Source of the DNA: Lysobacterales bacterium
GTDB lineage: Bacteria; Pseudomonadota; Gammaproteobacteria; Xanthomonadales; SZUA-5
Direction: 5' to 3'
Length of the DNA stretch: 54,992 bases
NCBI GenBank assembly: GCA_022844135.1
Contig: JALHMG010000037.1
Span: forward strand, 1-54,992
Under the pieces are notes generated by a model. That model searched no databases and was not told the origin of the DNA. It was given only the letters and a program-made list of their open reading frames with translations. Shown here in pieces: positions 8,386-17,385 of this stretch (position 1 is the stretch's first letter; each line of letters starts with the position of its first letter). The translations under genes and the position numbers were made by a program.

Positions 8386-8601
8386 TCAATACATGCGTTG
8401 ACGCTTGGTCACGTCGCGCGAGACGCGGCGCTGGTTGCGCTTGACGGCGGCCGCCAGTTTGCGCTTACGCTCTTGCGTCGGCTTTTCGTAGAACTCGCGA
8501 CGACGCACTTCACTCAGAACGCCAGCCTTTTCGCAGCTGCGCTTGAAACGACGCAGGGCAAACTCGAACGGCTCATTCTCGCGGACTTTAACGTTGGGCA
8601 T
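8386..8601 (-). CDS. rpsU: 30S ribosomal protein bS21
   Basis: This 71-residue basic protein begins [20 protein letters not shown] and continues [20 protein letters not shown], ending in the arginine-rich [16 protein letters not shown]. This is the complete and very conserved bS21, which sits near the 3' end of 16S rRNA on the small subunit and helps initiation. GGAG precedes the start by eight bases. It heads the rpsU-yqeY unit. Confidence 0.98.
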   Translation of the reverse strand: MPNVKVRENEPFEFALRRFKRSCEKAGVLSEVRRREFYEKPTQERKRKLAAAVKRNQRRVSRDVTKRQRMY

Positions 8602-8655
8602 GAAAACTCCGGGTTGGAACAATGGCGGGCATGCCACCAGATCAAAGAGCCGGCG

Positions 8656-8661
8656 ATCATA
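8656..8661 (-). promoter_or_regulatory. Possible -10 box for rpsU
   Basis: TATGAT on the minus strand, 54 bases before the rpsU start, matches the sigma-70 -10 consensus at five of six positions. No convincing -35 box is visible 16-18 bases upstream, so the promoter call is weak. Confidence 0.35.
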
Positions 8662-8836
8662 GCTTCGTTGATGGCCGGTTTGGAAGCCCTGCTCTCCGCC
8701 GGGACTTGAGTATTCGTTCAGTCATGGCGTCTTACGCGGCAACATGGGATGGTTGCAGTTCCCGCTCCCGTCGAATGCAGTCCATGCAGTCAACAAAGAA
8801 ATCAGGCTCCGTCATGGTCTCCAGGCGCCGCAGCGC

Positions 8837-9325
8837 ATGAGCGTTCAGGCGGTTGTTGCTGTGCTGCTGCGAGTGCTGGCGATTTTCCTGGCATGGCGAA
8901 CGATCACCATGTTGCCGGACCTGCTGACCGCCAACAGCCCCGCAGCCACACTCTGGATCGCATCGGCGGCACTGCTGAGCGGCATCGCGGCCGCGGGACT
9001 GCTGTGGTGGTTCAACGCCGATCTGGCCAAATTGCTGATGCGCGGCATTCGCGAGCAACCGCAATTCAGCATGAGCGGCGAGCAATTCGAAGTCGCGCTA
9101 TTCGCGATGGTCGGCCTGTGGATTTTTGTGCGCGGCATCATGGACAGCATGTGGTGGCTATCGTTCGCAATCTTCATCAAGGACCAGGGCCTGGATGTGG
9201 TGCTGACGGCCGAGCAGCAGGCGGACGTCGTGGTCACCCTTCTGGAACTGATCCTCGGCGCGCTGATCGCGCTGCAGGCGCGCGGCTTACGCGGCCTGCT
9301 GCAGCGCTTGCGCGAGCGCGCGTGA
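8837..9325 (+). CDS. Membrane protein of unknown function
   Basis: I do not recognise this protein. From the chosen ATG it is 162 residues with four likely membrane segments: about 3-25, 32-57 (ATLWIASAALLSGIAAAGLL), 80-110 (FEVALFAMVGLWIFVRGIMD) and 133-152 (VTLLELILGALIALQARGL). It ends in an arginine-rich tail. The start is uncertain: an in-frame ATG at 8744 adds 31 residues of non-hydrophobic sequence, and neither has a strong ribosome-binding site. It is convergent with the GST gene, with only two bases between the stops. Confidence 0.65.
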   Translation: MSVQAVVAVLLRVLAIFLAWRTITMLPDLLTANSPAATLWIASAALLSGIAAAGLLWWFNADLAKLLMRGIREQPQFSMSGEQFEVALFAMVGLWIFVRGIMDSMWWLSFAIFIKDQGLDVVLTAEQQADVVVTLLELILGALIALQARGLRGLLQRLRERA

Positions 9326-9327
9326 GC

Positions 9328-9999
9328 TTAGGTGTACAGCCTGTCGATGTTTGCGCGCGAGAAGCCGGTGGCCGGCTGCGCCAGCACCATCTGCTCCCAC
9401 GCCAGGAACGCCGCATCGGCCAACAGCGTATCGCAGTACGCCTGCGCGTCGGCGGATAACTCAATTCCGTAAGTCCGAAAGCGCGTGGCGACCGGGGTGA
9501 AAAAGGCGTCCGCCACAGTTCGCTGTCCGAATAGAAACGGACCCTCAGCAGCGTGTTTGCGATGACCGGCGAACAGCGCGTCGAGCCGGGCAATGTCGCG
9601 CACAGTATCCGCAGGCAAACCAAAAGCCTTGCAGCGACGGCGGATGTTCATCGACAAATCGCGGCGCACCGCGGCGAAACCCGAGTGCATCTCGGCCACC
9701 GCCGAACGCACCAGCGCGCGCGCCAGCGGGTCCTGCGGATACAGCGACGAGCCTGTTTCGCTGGCCCATTCGCTGATCGCCAGCGAATCGGCGATGACCG
9801 CCGCTCCAACACGCAGCGCCGGCACTTTGCCGGCCGGGTTGAACGCAAGAATTTCCGCGATCGCGTAGTCGCCATAACCGGGCTGATCGAGATTAACCTC
9901 GACCATGTCGAAATCGATACCTGCCCAGCGCAGCGCGATGTATGGACGGAGCGACCAGCTGGAATAGTTGATGTTGCCGACGTAAAGGATAGGTTTCAT
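9328..9999 (-). CDS. Glutathione S-transferase family protein
   Basis: This 223-residue two-domain GST has an N-terminal thioredoxin-like domain: NINYSSWSLRPYIALRWAGI with the probable active-site serine in SSWS, the cis-proline in GKVPAL, and DSLAISEWAS for the gamma-glutamyl binding turn. The all-helical C-terminal domain spans about 90-220. Such enzymes conjugate or isomerise electrophiles with glutathione in the cytosol; the substrate cannot be inferred. The start at 9999 was chosen from family length. The leader contains a degenerate CCAGGAACCAG tract. Confidence 0.9.
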   Translation of the reverse strand: MKPILYVGNINYSSWSLRPYIALRWAGIDFDMVEVNLDQPGYGDYAIAEILAFNPAGKVPALRVGAAVIADSLAISEWASETGSSLYPQDPLARALVRSAVAEMHSGFAAVRRDLSMNIRRRCKAFGLPADTVRDIARLDALFAGHRKHAAEGPFLFGQRTVADAFFTPVATRFRTYGIELSADAQAYCDTLLADAAFLAWEQMVLAQPATGFSRANIDRLYT

Positions 10000-10007
10000 G
10001 GTGACTG

Positions 10008-10023
10008 CTGGTTCCTGGTGGGG
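10008..10023 (-). repeat. Degenerate ACCAGGAACC repeat in the GST leader
   Basis: CCCCACCAGGAACCAG on the minus strand lies eight bases before the GST start codon. It belongs to the same degenerate family as the tracts at 7391, 17252 and 38321 and may supply a purine-rich AGGAA near the start. Confidence 0.4.
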
Positions 10024-10074
10024 ACATTGATCGTGGGTGCTACGTGACCGCGCCGCAGATCGCGCGTGCACGGC

Positions 10075-10731
10075 TCAAGTCGAATAAACGTAGGTGAGGA
10101 ACTGATCATCTCGCTTCCATCCGCTGCGCGCGTAAAGTCGCTGCGCAATGTCGTTGTCTTGCCCGGTTTGCAACATTAACCACGCCGCATCGGTGTCGCG
10201 GCCGTGCGCTACCGCTGCAGCCAGCAGGCTCTCTGCAATTCCCTTACCGCGCGCTTGCGGCGCGACGTAGAGATCATTCAGCAGCCACGCGCGACGCATC
10301 GATATCGACGAGTAGATGGGGTAGAGCTGCGTAAAGCCAACCAGGCTCCCGCCCTCGCATGCAAGCAAGATATGCGAATCGCCAGCGGCCACCCGGGCGC
10401 TCAAGAAGGCCAGCGCCGCTGCCTCATCGCTCGACTTTCCGTAAAACTGGCGGTAGCCGTCGAACAGTACCGACAAACCCGGCAAGTCGGAGGTGTCTGC
10501 AACTCTGATACGCAGTTCAAAGTCCATTTCGGTTGAGACCTCATCGACAGTGGTTCGAGGCCGACGAGTGGGCCGCAGGGCCAGCACGCCGCCACAGTTG
10601 GGACAAACACAAGCCAGCGCTCGCGCGCAGTCAGCGCAAAACGTGCACTCGTAGCTGCAAAGGTAGGCCACGCCATCATGCCGCAAAGCTGCCAGGCAAC
10701 GCAGGCAACTCTCATGCATCGCCAGACTCAC
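10075..10731 (-). CDS. Fusion of a DUF1272-like zinc-binding domain and a GNAT acetyltransferase
   Basis: The protein has 218 residues from GTG at 10731, or 214 from ATG at 10719. The N-terminal 55 residues are cysteine-rich: CLRC, then CSYECTFCADC and CVCPNCGG, very like the small DUF1272 proteins and probably binding zinc. The rest is a complete GNAT N-acetyltransferase with the acetyl-CoA loop VAPQARGKGIAESLL and the C-terminal LYARSGWKRDDQFLTY. The GTG start overlaps the stop of the upstream M1-like gene, so the two are probably translationally coupled. The two modules are usually separate proteins. The acceptor substrate is unknown. Confidence 0.85.
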   Translation of the reverse strand: MSLAMHESCLRCLAALRHDGVAYLCSYECTFCADCARALACVCPNCGGVLALRPTRRPRTTVDEVSTEMDFELRIRVADTSDLPGLSVLFDGYRQFYGKSSDEAAALAFLSARVAAGDSHILLACEGGSLVGFTQLYPIYSSISMRRAWLLNDLYVAPQARGKGIAESLLAAAVAHGRDTDAAWLMLQTGQDNDIAQRLYARSGWKRDDQFLTYVYST

Positions 10732-13199
10732 GGCGCCTCCAGCGCGGCCCGGAACTGCGCCTCCAATGCATCGAGCGCCTTGAGCGCGTTTGCGTCCTGG
10801 CGATAGCGATCGCGGACATCGGCGAACAGCGAACTGGCATCCGGATCCGCCAACGTCGCCAGCAACAGCAACTGATTAAAGACATCGCTGATGTCGTTTG
10901 CAATCAGCGCATGGCGCAGCCGCTCGGCAACGATCGGCGTTCCTTGTGCACCAGCATCCAGCGCAGCCAGGGTACGCGCTGCGCTAAGGCGGTAGTCCCA
11001 GACTGGCGTAGCCAGGGTCCATCGCGCCTGCGGATCGGCGTCCGTGAGCCAGCGCAGAGCGAACTCGATGGCGCGCGGGTCTTTCAACTCGGCCATGCCA
11101 TACAACGCGCTGATCAAACTCTGCTGCTTCCAGGATGGCCGCTCCGATAAACCGACCAGCGCGTCGAAAGCCCCGGGCGAGCCGCTTTGCCCAAGCGCAA
11201 TCGCCGCAGCATTGATCACGCGATCGCTGCCGTCGTCGAAGTAGCGCTGGTAGAGCGCGGCATGTTCGGGGTCGCGCGAGCGGCCCACGGTCAACAATGC
11301 GGCGTTGCGTACCCAGGCGCTGCTTGTCTGAACGATCCCCAGCAGCGCACGCTCGGTTTCTGCGCTGAATTCGATCGCCTCCGCAGACTTCGGACCGAGC
11401 AGCGCTCCTAACTGCAGCAAGGCCAGATAACGCACTCGCCAATAGTGGCCTTCGTGGCCGGCGATCTCGATCAACAAAGTCTCGACGTTGCTCTTCAGTT
11501 GTGAGTTCGATTGCGCGCGCTTGACGAGTTCTGCGCACGCGCGACGCCGGGCAACGACATCGCCAGTCCCGCGCGCCATCGCGAGCAGTTCAGTATCGTC
11601 TTGCTGGTAGTCGATGGTCTTGATCCAGGCGTCCTCGACGTCGACATTCACAAAACGCGGCGCGCTCGATTGCGGCCAGGCAACATCGAACGCCTTCTGC
11701 GCCGGCACTTCGATACGCTCGACACGACCATCGATCTCTATGTCCATCGACGCAGATACCAGCGTCTCCTGCCGCTGCTCGATGCGCAAATGCAAGCGCC
11801 GTGTGCCCGCGTCGTAGCGCTTCTCGACACGTAAATCCGGCTGACCGGTGGCGTACACCCATTGCGCAAAAAAAGGCTCCATGTCGCGACCGGATTCATC
11901 TTCGATGGCGTCGAGCAAATCCTGTGTGCGCACCGTCCGCCCTGCGTGTGAGGTCGCGAAACGCCGCAACACCCGGCGCCAGGTGGCATCGCCCAATTGA
12001 TCGCGGAGCAGATTCAACACCAGAGCGCCACGCAGATTCGGCGTGTTGCCGGCGCTGAACCCGTCGATCGCCGTCGCCGGCCTTACTGCTTCGCGAATCC
12101 CGTTCTGCCAGTCGCCCAGCACGGTCGCTTGATCCCAGTTGAAGTTCCACAATAGCCACTCGGCCCGGCCGTTCATGTGCTCGGTATAGAGCGCGTCCAG
12201 GTGTCGGGCGAACGCGCGCATCAGCCACACGTCGCGCGGATCGCGAACGGTCAAGTGGTTGCCGAACCATTGGTGCGCCAGCGACTCGGCTTGCAGTCCA
12301 TCCCACAGGTACAGGTAGTCGGCGTGCGTGCGTGCATCGTCGACCATGTTCTCCGACTGGATGGCGAGCCCAGGCAGCGCCATTCCCCAAGGCAGATCCT
12401 GGACGAAAACTTGCCGATACTCGGGCTGCGGAAATGGCAGTCCTGTGAGACCTTCGAAATAGCCGAGCATGTCATCGAATCGCTCAACGCTGGCACGCGT
12501 TGCCTCAACCTCATCGGGATAAGCGTAGTGCTTGATGCCGGCGCTGGAGGCGTCGATTGCAATGAAGTCGCCAACAACAAACCCGGCGCGATCGGCATGA
12601 ATCGCTGTCTGCGTTCGGTAAACGAATTCGCGCGTTTCGCCCCGCTCTGTGCTCGCCGATAGTTGCCCAATACTCAGCAGCTGCAGCGGCTTTTGGACGC
12701 GCGCCTTGAGCGTGAAGTCGAAGCGTTCGCTGGGCGCTTCGATCGTCGGATACCAGTGCCTGGCACTGCCGGGCTCGAACGAGGTCCACGCCTGCCATCG
12801 CTCGCGCGGCTCGCTGTGCGTGGGACCGAAGTAGCGTATGCCGATGCCGTTGCTGCCAGCGAGCGCGTTGGGGTCGCTTTCGTTGCGCCAGCTGCTGGCA
12901 TAGGAGACGACGATCGTTATCGGCCTCTCCGACACGGCGTGATGGACTTTGAGCTGTTTATCCGAAACCTCAAAACTCGCAGCGCGACCGTCTACGATCA
13001 CCTTGTCGACCTGAAGCCCCGCGGCATCGAGTTCGAACCAACTGGCTGCCTGCAAAGGCCTTGCATCCAGCGTTGCCGTGCCTGCGACTCGCTTCTCCCG
13101 CACATCGATATCGAGATCGAGCGCTGTCGACAAAATGTCGAGCTCACGCGACGATAGCGGCATCGCGAGCGGCGCGAGCAATAACAGTGCGTAGCGCAT
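10728..13199 (-). CDS. M1 aminopeptidase-like protein lacking the zinc site (probable pseudoenzyme)
   Basis: The 823 residues include a signal peptide (about 1-18), an M1-type N-terminal beta domain, a peptidase-like domain and C-terminal HEAT-like repeats (about 560-820). The fold match is plain from SLAHQWFGNHLTVRDPRDVW. However, the HEXXH motif reads E305-S-L-A-H309, so the first zinc ligand and the catalytic glutamate are lost. The third ligand, 19 residues on, is Arg328 (WLMRAF in place of WLNEGF). GAMEN is also degenerate (AIQSEN). Length and frame are intact, so this is probably a maintained non-catalytic binding protein, as TAF2 is among M1 relatives. It is coupled to the GNAT fusion and divergent from a GlxA regulator. 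Confidence 0.85.
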   Translation of the reverse strand: MRYALLLLAPLAMPLSSRELDILSTALDLDIDVREKRVAGTATLDARPLQAASWFELDAAGLQVDKVIVDGRAASFEVSDKQLKVHHAVSERPITIVVSYASSWRNESDPNALAGSNGIGIRYFGPTHSEPRERWQAWTSFEPGSARHWYPTIEAPSERFDFTLKARVQKPLQLLSIGQLSASTERGETREFVYRTQTAIHADRAGFVVGDFIAIDASSAGIKHYAYPDEVEATRASVERFDDMLGYFEGLTGLPFPQPEYRQVFVQDLPWGMALPGLAIQSENMVDDARTHADYLYLWDGLQAESLAHQWFGNHLTVRDPRDVWLMRAFARHLDALYTEHMNGRAEWLLWNFNWDQATVLGDWQNGIREAVRPATAIDGFSAGNTPNLRGALVLNLLRDQLGDATWRRVLRRFATSHAGRTVRTQDLLDAIEDESGRDMEPFFAQWVYATGQPDLRVEKRYDAGTRRLHLRIEQRQETLVSASMDIEIDGRVERIEVPAQKAFDVAWPQSSAPRFVNVDVEDAWIKTIDYQQDDTELLAMARGTGDVVARRRACAELVKRAQSNSQLKSNVETLLIEIAGHEGHYWRVRYLALLQLGALLGPKSAEAIEFSAETERALLGIVQTSSAWVRNAALLTVGRSRDPEHAALYQRYFDDGSDRVINAAAIALGQSGSPGAFDALVGLSERPSWKQQSLISALYGMAELKDPRAIEFALRWLTDADPQARWTLATPVWDYRLSAARTLAALDAGAQGTPIVAERLRHALIANDISDVFNQLLLLATLADPDASSLFADVRDRYRQDANALKALDALEAQFRAALEAP

Positions 13200-13258
13200 G
13201 GTTTCGGCTCTGAGCTGACGGAGAGCTCAGGCTAGCCGCGTGCGGACCGCTTCGGCAC

Positions 13259-13293
13259 TGGCGCAAAAGACATAGTATGGTAATTTTGCGCCA
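13259..13293. promoter_or_regulatory. Perfect 10-bp inverted repeat, candidate GlxA operator
   Basis: TGGCGCAAAA (13259-13268) and TTTTGCGCCA (13284-13293) are exact reverse complements with a 15-base AT-rich spacer. The site is midway between the divergent M1-like and GlxA-type genes and lies where both promoters are expected. That suits a dimeric AraC-type regulator acting on both genes. Confidence 0.6.
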
Positions 13294-13316
13294 TTCCACT
13301 CCGGCTCTGTATTCGC

Positions 13317-14294
13317 ATGCCACGCAAATCCTCGGGCGGCCCCCTGGTCATCCTCGCCTACCGCGATCTGCACGTGTTCGAATACTCGATCGCGGTGGAG
13401 GTGTTCGCGCTGCAACGTCCGAATCTCGGCGTCGATTGGTACGAGGTCGATATCGTGGCGGCCGAATCTGGGCGCATTTGCGGTATCGGTGGGGTGGAAA
13501 TCCGTCCAACGGCGCCGTTTGCGGCCATCGAGCGCGCCCGAACCATCGTCGCTCCGGGCTGGGCGACGATGGATCGCCCGCTACCGCCGCGACTAAAACG
13601 TGCGTTGCTTGCGGCGCACGGACGCGGCGCGCGGCTTCTGTCGATTTGCTCGGGCGCCTACGTGCTGGCGGAATGCGGCCTGCTCGATGGCCGCCGCGCG
13701 ACGACGCACTGGTTGTACAGCGCGCAATTCAGGGAGCGCTTTCCCAAGGTGAGTTTCGAGGAAGATGTGCTGTACGTCGACGCGGGGCAGATCATCACCA
13801 GCGCCGGTTCGGCGGCCGGCATCGATGCCTGTCTGCACCTGGTGCGCCGCGATTTCGGCGCCCAGGTGGCCAACAAGGTCGCGCGACGCATGGTCTGCGC
13901 GCCGCACCGCGAAGGCGGGCAAGCGCAATACGTGGAAACGCCGGTGCCGGATTCGACGAAAGGCCGGCGCTCGGTTTTTGATCGAGCACTTATGGAGACC
14001 AGGCAGCGCCTGCACGAAGTGTCCAGCGTTGCCGAACTGGCGCGCCGCGCATTGATGAGCGAACGTAGTTTCACGCGACGCTTCCAGCAGACGATGGGCA
14101 CTTCGCCCGGCGCGTGGCTGATGCGCGAGCGGATTGCCAGGGCGCGCGAGCTGCTGGAGTCGACCCAGCTCTCCATCGATGAAGTGAGTAGTCGTTGCGG
14201 CTACGAATCCACCGAGACCTTTCGCGTCGCGTTCAAGCGAATCGCTGGCGTCGCGCCGGGTGCATATCGCGGACGTTTTGGACTCTGCGCGTGA
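13317..14294 (+). CDS. GlxA-type transcriptional regulator (DJ-1/PfpI domain plus AraC helix-turn-helix)
   Basis: The 325 residues begin with a DJ-1/PfpI-like domain (about 10-190) with the nucleophile-elbow cysteine in LLSICSGAYVLAECG. The C-terminal AraC domain (about 225-320) contains LARRALMSERSFTRRFQQTM and VSSRCGYESTETFRVAFKRI. GlxA-family proteins usually control amine, choline, carnitine or amino-acid catabolism genes. The effector here is unknown, and the only neighbour that could be its target is the divergent M1-like/GNAT pair, across the inverted repeat at 13259-13293. Confidence 0.92.
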   Translation: MPRKSSGGPLVILAYRDLHVFEYSIAVEVFALQRPNLGVDWYEVDIVAAESGRICGIGGVEIRPTAPFAAIERARTIVAPGWATMDRPLPPRLKRALLAAHGRGARLLSICSGAYVLAECGLLDGRRATTHWLYSAQFRERFPKVSFEEDVLYVDAGQIITSAGSAAGIDACLHLVRRDFGAQVANKVARRMVCAPHREGGQAQYVETPVPDSTKGRRSVFDRALMETRQRLHEVSSVAELARRALMSERSFTRRFQQTMGTSPGAWLMRERIARARELLESTQLSIDEVSSRCGYESTETFRVAFKRIAGVAPGAYRGRFGLCA

Positions 14295-14330
14295 TCGCGC
14301 CGAACTCACAAGGCCGCGTTTAGGCTTTTT

Positions 14331-14400
14331 GGTGCGCGGACCCATGGTCCGCATGGCGTGGCTGCGAAACCGCGGAATGCGGACCATGGGTCCGCGTACC
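14331..14400. repeat. REP/REPIN-like inverted repeat
   Basis: Two 24-base arms (14331-14354 and 14377-14400) are reverse complements at 23 of 24 positions, with a 22-base loop. Each arm also contains the near-palindrome GGACCCATGGTCC. The element lies between convergent genes (the GlxA regulator and glk). It has no terminal T-run, so it is more like a doublet REP element than an intrinsic terminator, though it could end transcription from both sides. Confidence 0.75.
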
Positions 14401-14457
14401 ATGAAGCGGGCCCACCCGCTGCCAATGAACTCAACGTCATCGGCAGCCTGCACAAGA

Positions 14458-15432
14458 TCAACGAGCTGACTGCCGAACCACCATCGCTGCCCCCAGCAAG
14501 CCCGGCTGCGGATGGGTGATCACACGCACCGAGACGCCTTCGAGATATGCCGCGAATCTGCCCTTGGCCAGGAAGCGTTCGCGGAATGCGCTGGATTTCA
14601 GGAAGGGAATGAAGCGCGGAACGATGCCACCGGCGATCATTACAGTACGCGCGCCATGGATCAGGGCGGCATCGCCCGCCACGCTTCCGAGCACAGCGCA
14701 AAATCGCGCCAATGTGCGTCGCGCGTTGAGATCGTGGCCATCGAGCGCGGCCGCGACGATAACGGCCGGATCGCGCAACTTTTTGGCCCAGTCGTGCGGC
14801 ACCGCGGTCTCCTCGCCCGCGGCCAGCGCCGCATCGATGTGGCTCAGCCCCGCACCGCACAACAGGCGCTCATTCGAGGTGCGCCCAAAACGCGCATTCA
14901 ACCAGCGCGCGATGCGCCATTCCTCATCGCCCTGGGGCGCGAAGCTGACGTGACCGCCCTCAGTTTCGACCACGCGCCAGCCGCTGCTCGCCTCCCCAAC
15001 CAGCAGCGCGATGCCAAGACCTGTGCCCGGGCCCAGCACCGTCACGGGCCCCTGCGGCGGCAACTCGTCGCTGCCATGCAGCGTCATGACATCTTCGCTG
15101 CGCAAGCCGGGCACCGCATGCGCGACAGCACCAAAATCGTTGATCACGGTCAGCGCATCGAGCTTGAGGCTGCGCTGCAGCTCGGCTTGGGAGAACGACC
15201 AGGCGCGGTTAGTCAGTCGCACCTCATCGCCGGCCACCGGACAGGCGACCGCGATCGCTGCTTGCGTTGGCCGTGCGCCGACCAGCGCCAGATAGTGCTC
15301 GGCGGCATGCTGCAACGAGGCAAATTCAGCGGCGGGCAGCGAGCGCTGTTCGATCAACGCCGGTGCGCCGTCGCTCGGCGTCAACGCGAAGCGCGCATTG
15401 GTGCCGCCGATATCGGCGATCAGAGCCGTCAT
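14458..15432 (-). CDS. glk: Glucokinase
   Basis: This 324-residue ROK-unrelated, Glk-type glucokinase phosphorylates glucose with ATP to glucose-6-phosphate, feeding the Entner-Doudoroff genes beside it. The N-terminal phosphate loop is [13 protein letters not shown]. Further conserved segments are [29 protein letters not shown] and [11 protein letters not shown]. Its ATG overlaps the stop of edd (ATGA at 15429-15432), so it is the last gene of zwf-pgl-edd-glk. The stop is followed by the REP-like element. Confidence 0.95.
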   Translation of the reverse strand: MTALIADIGGTNARFALTPSDGAPALIEQRSLPAAEFASLQHAAEHYLALVGARPTQAAIAVACPVAGDEVRLTNRAWSFSQAELQRSLKLDALTVINDFGAVAHAVPGLRSEDVMTLHGSDELPPQGPVTVLGPGTGLGIALLVGEASSGWRVVETEGGHVSFAPQGDEEWRIARWLNARFGRTSNERLLCGAGLSHIDAALAAGEETAVPHDWAKKLRDPAVIVAAALDGHDLNARRTLARFCAVLGSVAGDAALIHGARTVMIAGGIVPRFIPFLKSSAFRERFLAKGRFAAYLEGVSVRVITHPQPGLLGAAMVVRQSAR

Positions 15433-17249
15433 GGCAGGCCCTCGATGCTGCCCAGGCCGGACCCGCCCTCCTCCGCACTGGTTGCGTGCTGCCGCATGAG
15501 CGCGAACAGCTCGCGACCGACGCCGTACTGATTGCCGGACACGTCAATGGTGGCGGGCGATCGGGTCGCCCACTCGCGCGCATCCACTTGCGCGTCCATC
15601 GTGCCGGTATCGCTGTCGATGAGGATCAGATCGCCGTCTCGCACTTTGGCAATGGCGCCGCCAGCGTAGGCTTCGGGCGACACATGGATGGCCGCCAGCA
15701 CTTTGCCGCTGGCGCCGGACATGCGGCCGTCCGTGAGCAGCGCGACGCGTTGGCCGCGATCTTGCAGCACGGCCAGCGTGGGGGTGAGCTTGTGCAGCTC
15801 GGGCATGCCGTTCGCGCGCGGGCCTTGGCCGCGAATCACAGCCACGAAATCGCCGGTCAACTCGCCCGCCTTAAACGCCACCAGCAACGCATCTTGCGAA
15901 TCGAACACGCGGGCCGGCGCGGCGATCTTGCGGTATCTCGGCGCCACGGCCGAAACTTTGACTACAGCGCGGCCGAGGTTGCCAGTGAGACATCGCAGGC
16001 CACCTTCGCTGTCGAAGGGATGCGCGACGCCGCGCAGCACCGAGTCGTCGAGACTGCGTTCGGGCGGCGCGCGCCAGCGCAACTGCAGACCATCCAGATA
16101 TGGCTCGTTGCCTTGCGCGCGCAAGTCGCCGCCGTGCACGCAACGAATGTTGTGCGCCAAACCCGCATCGAGCAATTCGCGAATCACCAGCCCCATGCCG
16201 CCAGCGGCGTGGAAGTGATTCACATCCGCGCTGCCATTGGGATAAATGCGCGTCAGCAGCGGCGTGACGCGCGACACCTCATCCAGATCGTCCCAATCGA
16301 TGAAAACACCGGCAGCGCGAGCAATCGCAACCAGATGAATGGCGTGATTGGTCGATCCACCCGTCGCGGCCAGTCCGACCATCGCATTCACGATCGCGCG
16401 CTCATCGACGATGGCACCAATCGGCGTGTACTCCTCGCCCAGATGCGAAATCGCGCAAGCGCGCGTCGTGGCCGCCACGGTCAACGCATCGCGCAGCGCC
16501 GTGCCGGGGTTGACGAATGCCGTGCCCGGCATATGCAGGCCCATCATCTCCAGCAGCATCTGATTGCTGTTGGCGGTGCCGTAAAAGGTGCAGGTGCCTG
16601 GACTGTGGTAACTCGCCGCCTCAGCATCGAGCAGTTCCTCGCGCGTCGCTTTGCCTTCCGCATATGCCTGGCGCACACGCGCCTTTTCGTTGTTCGGCAG
16701 CCCCGATGGCATTGGCCCTGCGGGCACGAAAACCACCGGCAAATGACCGAAGGCCAACGCGCCGATCAGCAGTCCCGGCACGATCTTGTCGCACACGCCA
16801 AGCAACAGCGCCGCATCGAACATTTCGTGCGAGAGCGCGATGCCGGTAGCCATGGCGATGGCATCGCGCGAATACAAACTCAGCTCCATCGAAGTGCGGC
16901 CTTGCGTCACGCCATCGCACATCGCCGGTACGCCGCCAGCGAACTGCGCCGTGCCCCCTGCGTTGCGGGCTGCCATCTTGATCAAAGCCGGATAGTTCTC
17001 CAGCGGCTGATGCGCGCTCAGCATGTCGTTGTAGGCACTGACGATGCCGATGTTCACGCCCCGATGTCCGCGCAACTGCGGCTTGTCGGCGCCGGCCGCT
17101 GCAAAGCCATGCGCAAGATTGCCGCAACTCAAGCGCTGCCGCGCCGGTCCGTCGAAACGCGCCGCGGCGATGCGCTGCAAGTACGCCTCGCGGGTGGTCC
17201 GCGAACGGGTGGCGATGCGGTCGGTGACGCGTTGGATGGTCGGGTTCAT
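15429..17249 (-). CDS. edd: Phosphogluconate dehydratase
   Basis: This 606-residue enzyme of the IlvD/Edd family converts 6-phosphogluconate to KDPG in the Entner-Doudoroff pathway. The iron-sulfur cluster cysteines lie in AMCDGVTQG and [13 protein letters not shown]. The C-terminal part has [20 protein letters not shown], typical of the active site. Length agrees with bacterial Edd (about 608). The start at 17249 ([12 protein letters not shown]) is the family start; the upstream extension is out of family. It overlaps glk by four bases. No eda (KDPG aldolase) is in the window. Confidence 0.97.
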   Translation of the reverse strand: MNPTIQRVTDRIATRSRTTREAYLQRIAAARFDGPARQRLSCGNLAHGFAAAGADKPQLRGHRGVNIGIVSAYNDMLSAHQPLENYPALIKMAARNAGGTAQFAGGVPAMCDGVTQGRTSMELSLYSRDAIAMATGIALSHEMFDAALLLGVCDKIVPGLLIGALAFGHLPVVFVPAGPMPSGLPNNEKARVRQAYAEGKATREELLDAEAASYHSPGTCTFYGTANSNQMLLEMMGLHMPGTAFVNPGTALRDALTVAATTRACAISHLGEEYTPIGAIVDERAIVNAMVGLAATGGSTNHAIHLVAIARAAGVFIDWDDLDEVSRVTPLLTRIYPNGSADVNHFHAAGGMGLVIRELLDAGLAHNIRCVHGGDLRAQGNEPYLDGLQLRWRAPPERSLDDSVLRGVAHPFDSEGGLRCLTGNLGRAVVKVSAVAPRYRKIAAPARVFDSQDALLVAFKAGELTGDFVAVIRGQGPRANGMPELHKLTPTLAVLQDRGQRVALLTDGRMSGASGKVLAAIHVSPEAYAGGAIAKVRDGDLILIDSDTGTMDAQVDAREWATRSPATIDVSGNQYGVGRELFALMRQHATSAEEGGSGLGSIEGLP

Positions 17250-17251
17250 TG

Positions 17252-17272
17252 TGGTTCTGGTTTCTGGGTTGG
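17252..17272 (-). repeat. Degenerate ACCAGGAACC-type repeat in the edd leader
   Basis: On the minus strand, AACCCAGAAACCAGAACCAC stands immediately upstream of the edd start. The 136-bp pgl-edd spacer also holds a 7-bp inverted repeat, CAGGCGC (17312-17318) with GCGCCTG (17339-17345). Confidence 0.4.
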
Positions 17273-17385
17273 TGTCGGTGGCAGGTTTTTCGAGTTTGTG
17301 GCGCAAGGTCTCAGGCGCGGTTGTGGGCGCGATTTATTGCGCCTGCGGTTCGATTTTGCGTCGACGGGCGTGATGAACGCCGCCG

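Noticed and set aside
14331-14400. REP-like palindrome as a CRISPR repeat or an intrinsic terminator
   Set aside because: There is a single doublet with no spaced array, and no T-run on either strand.
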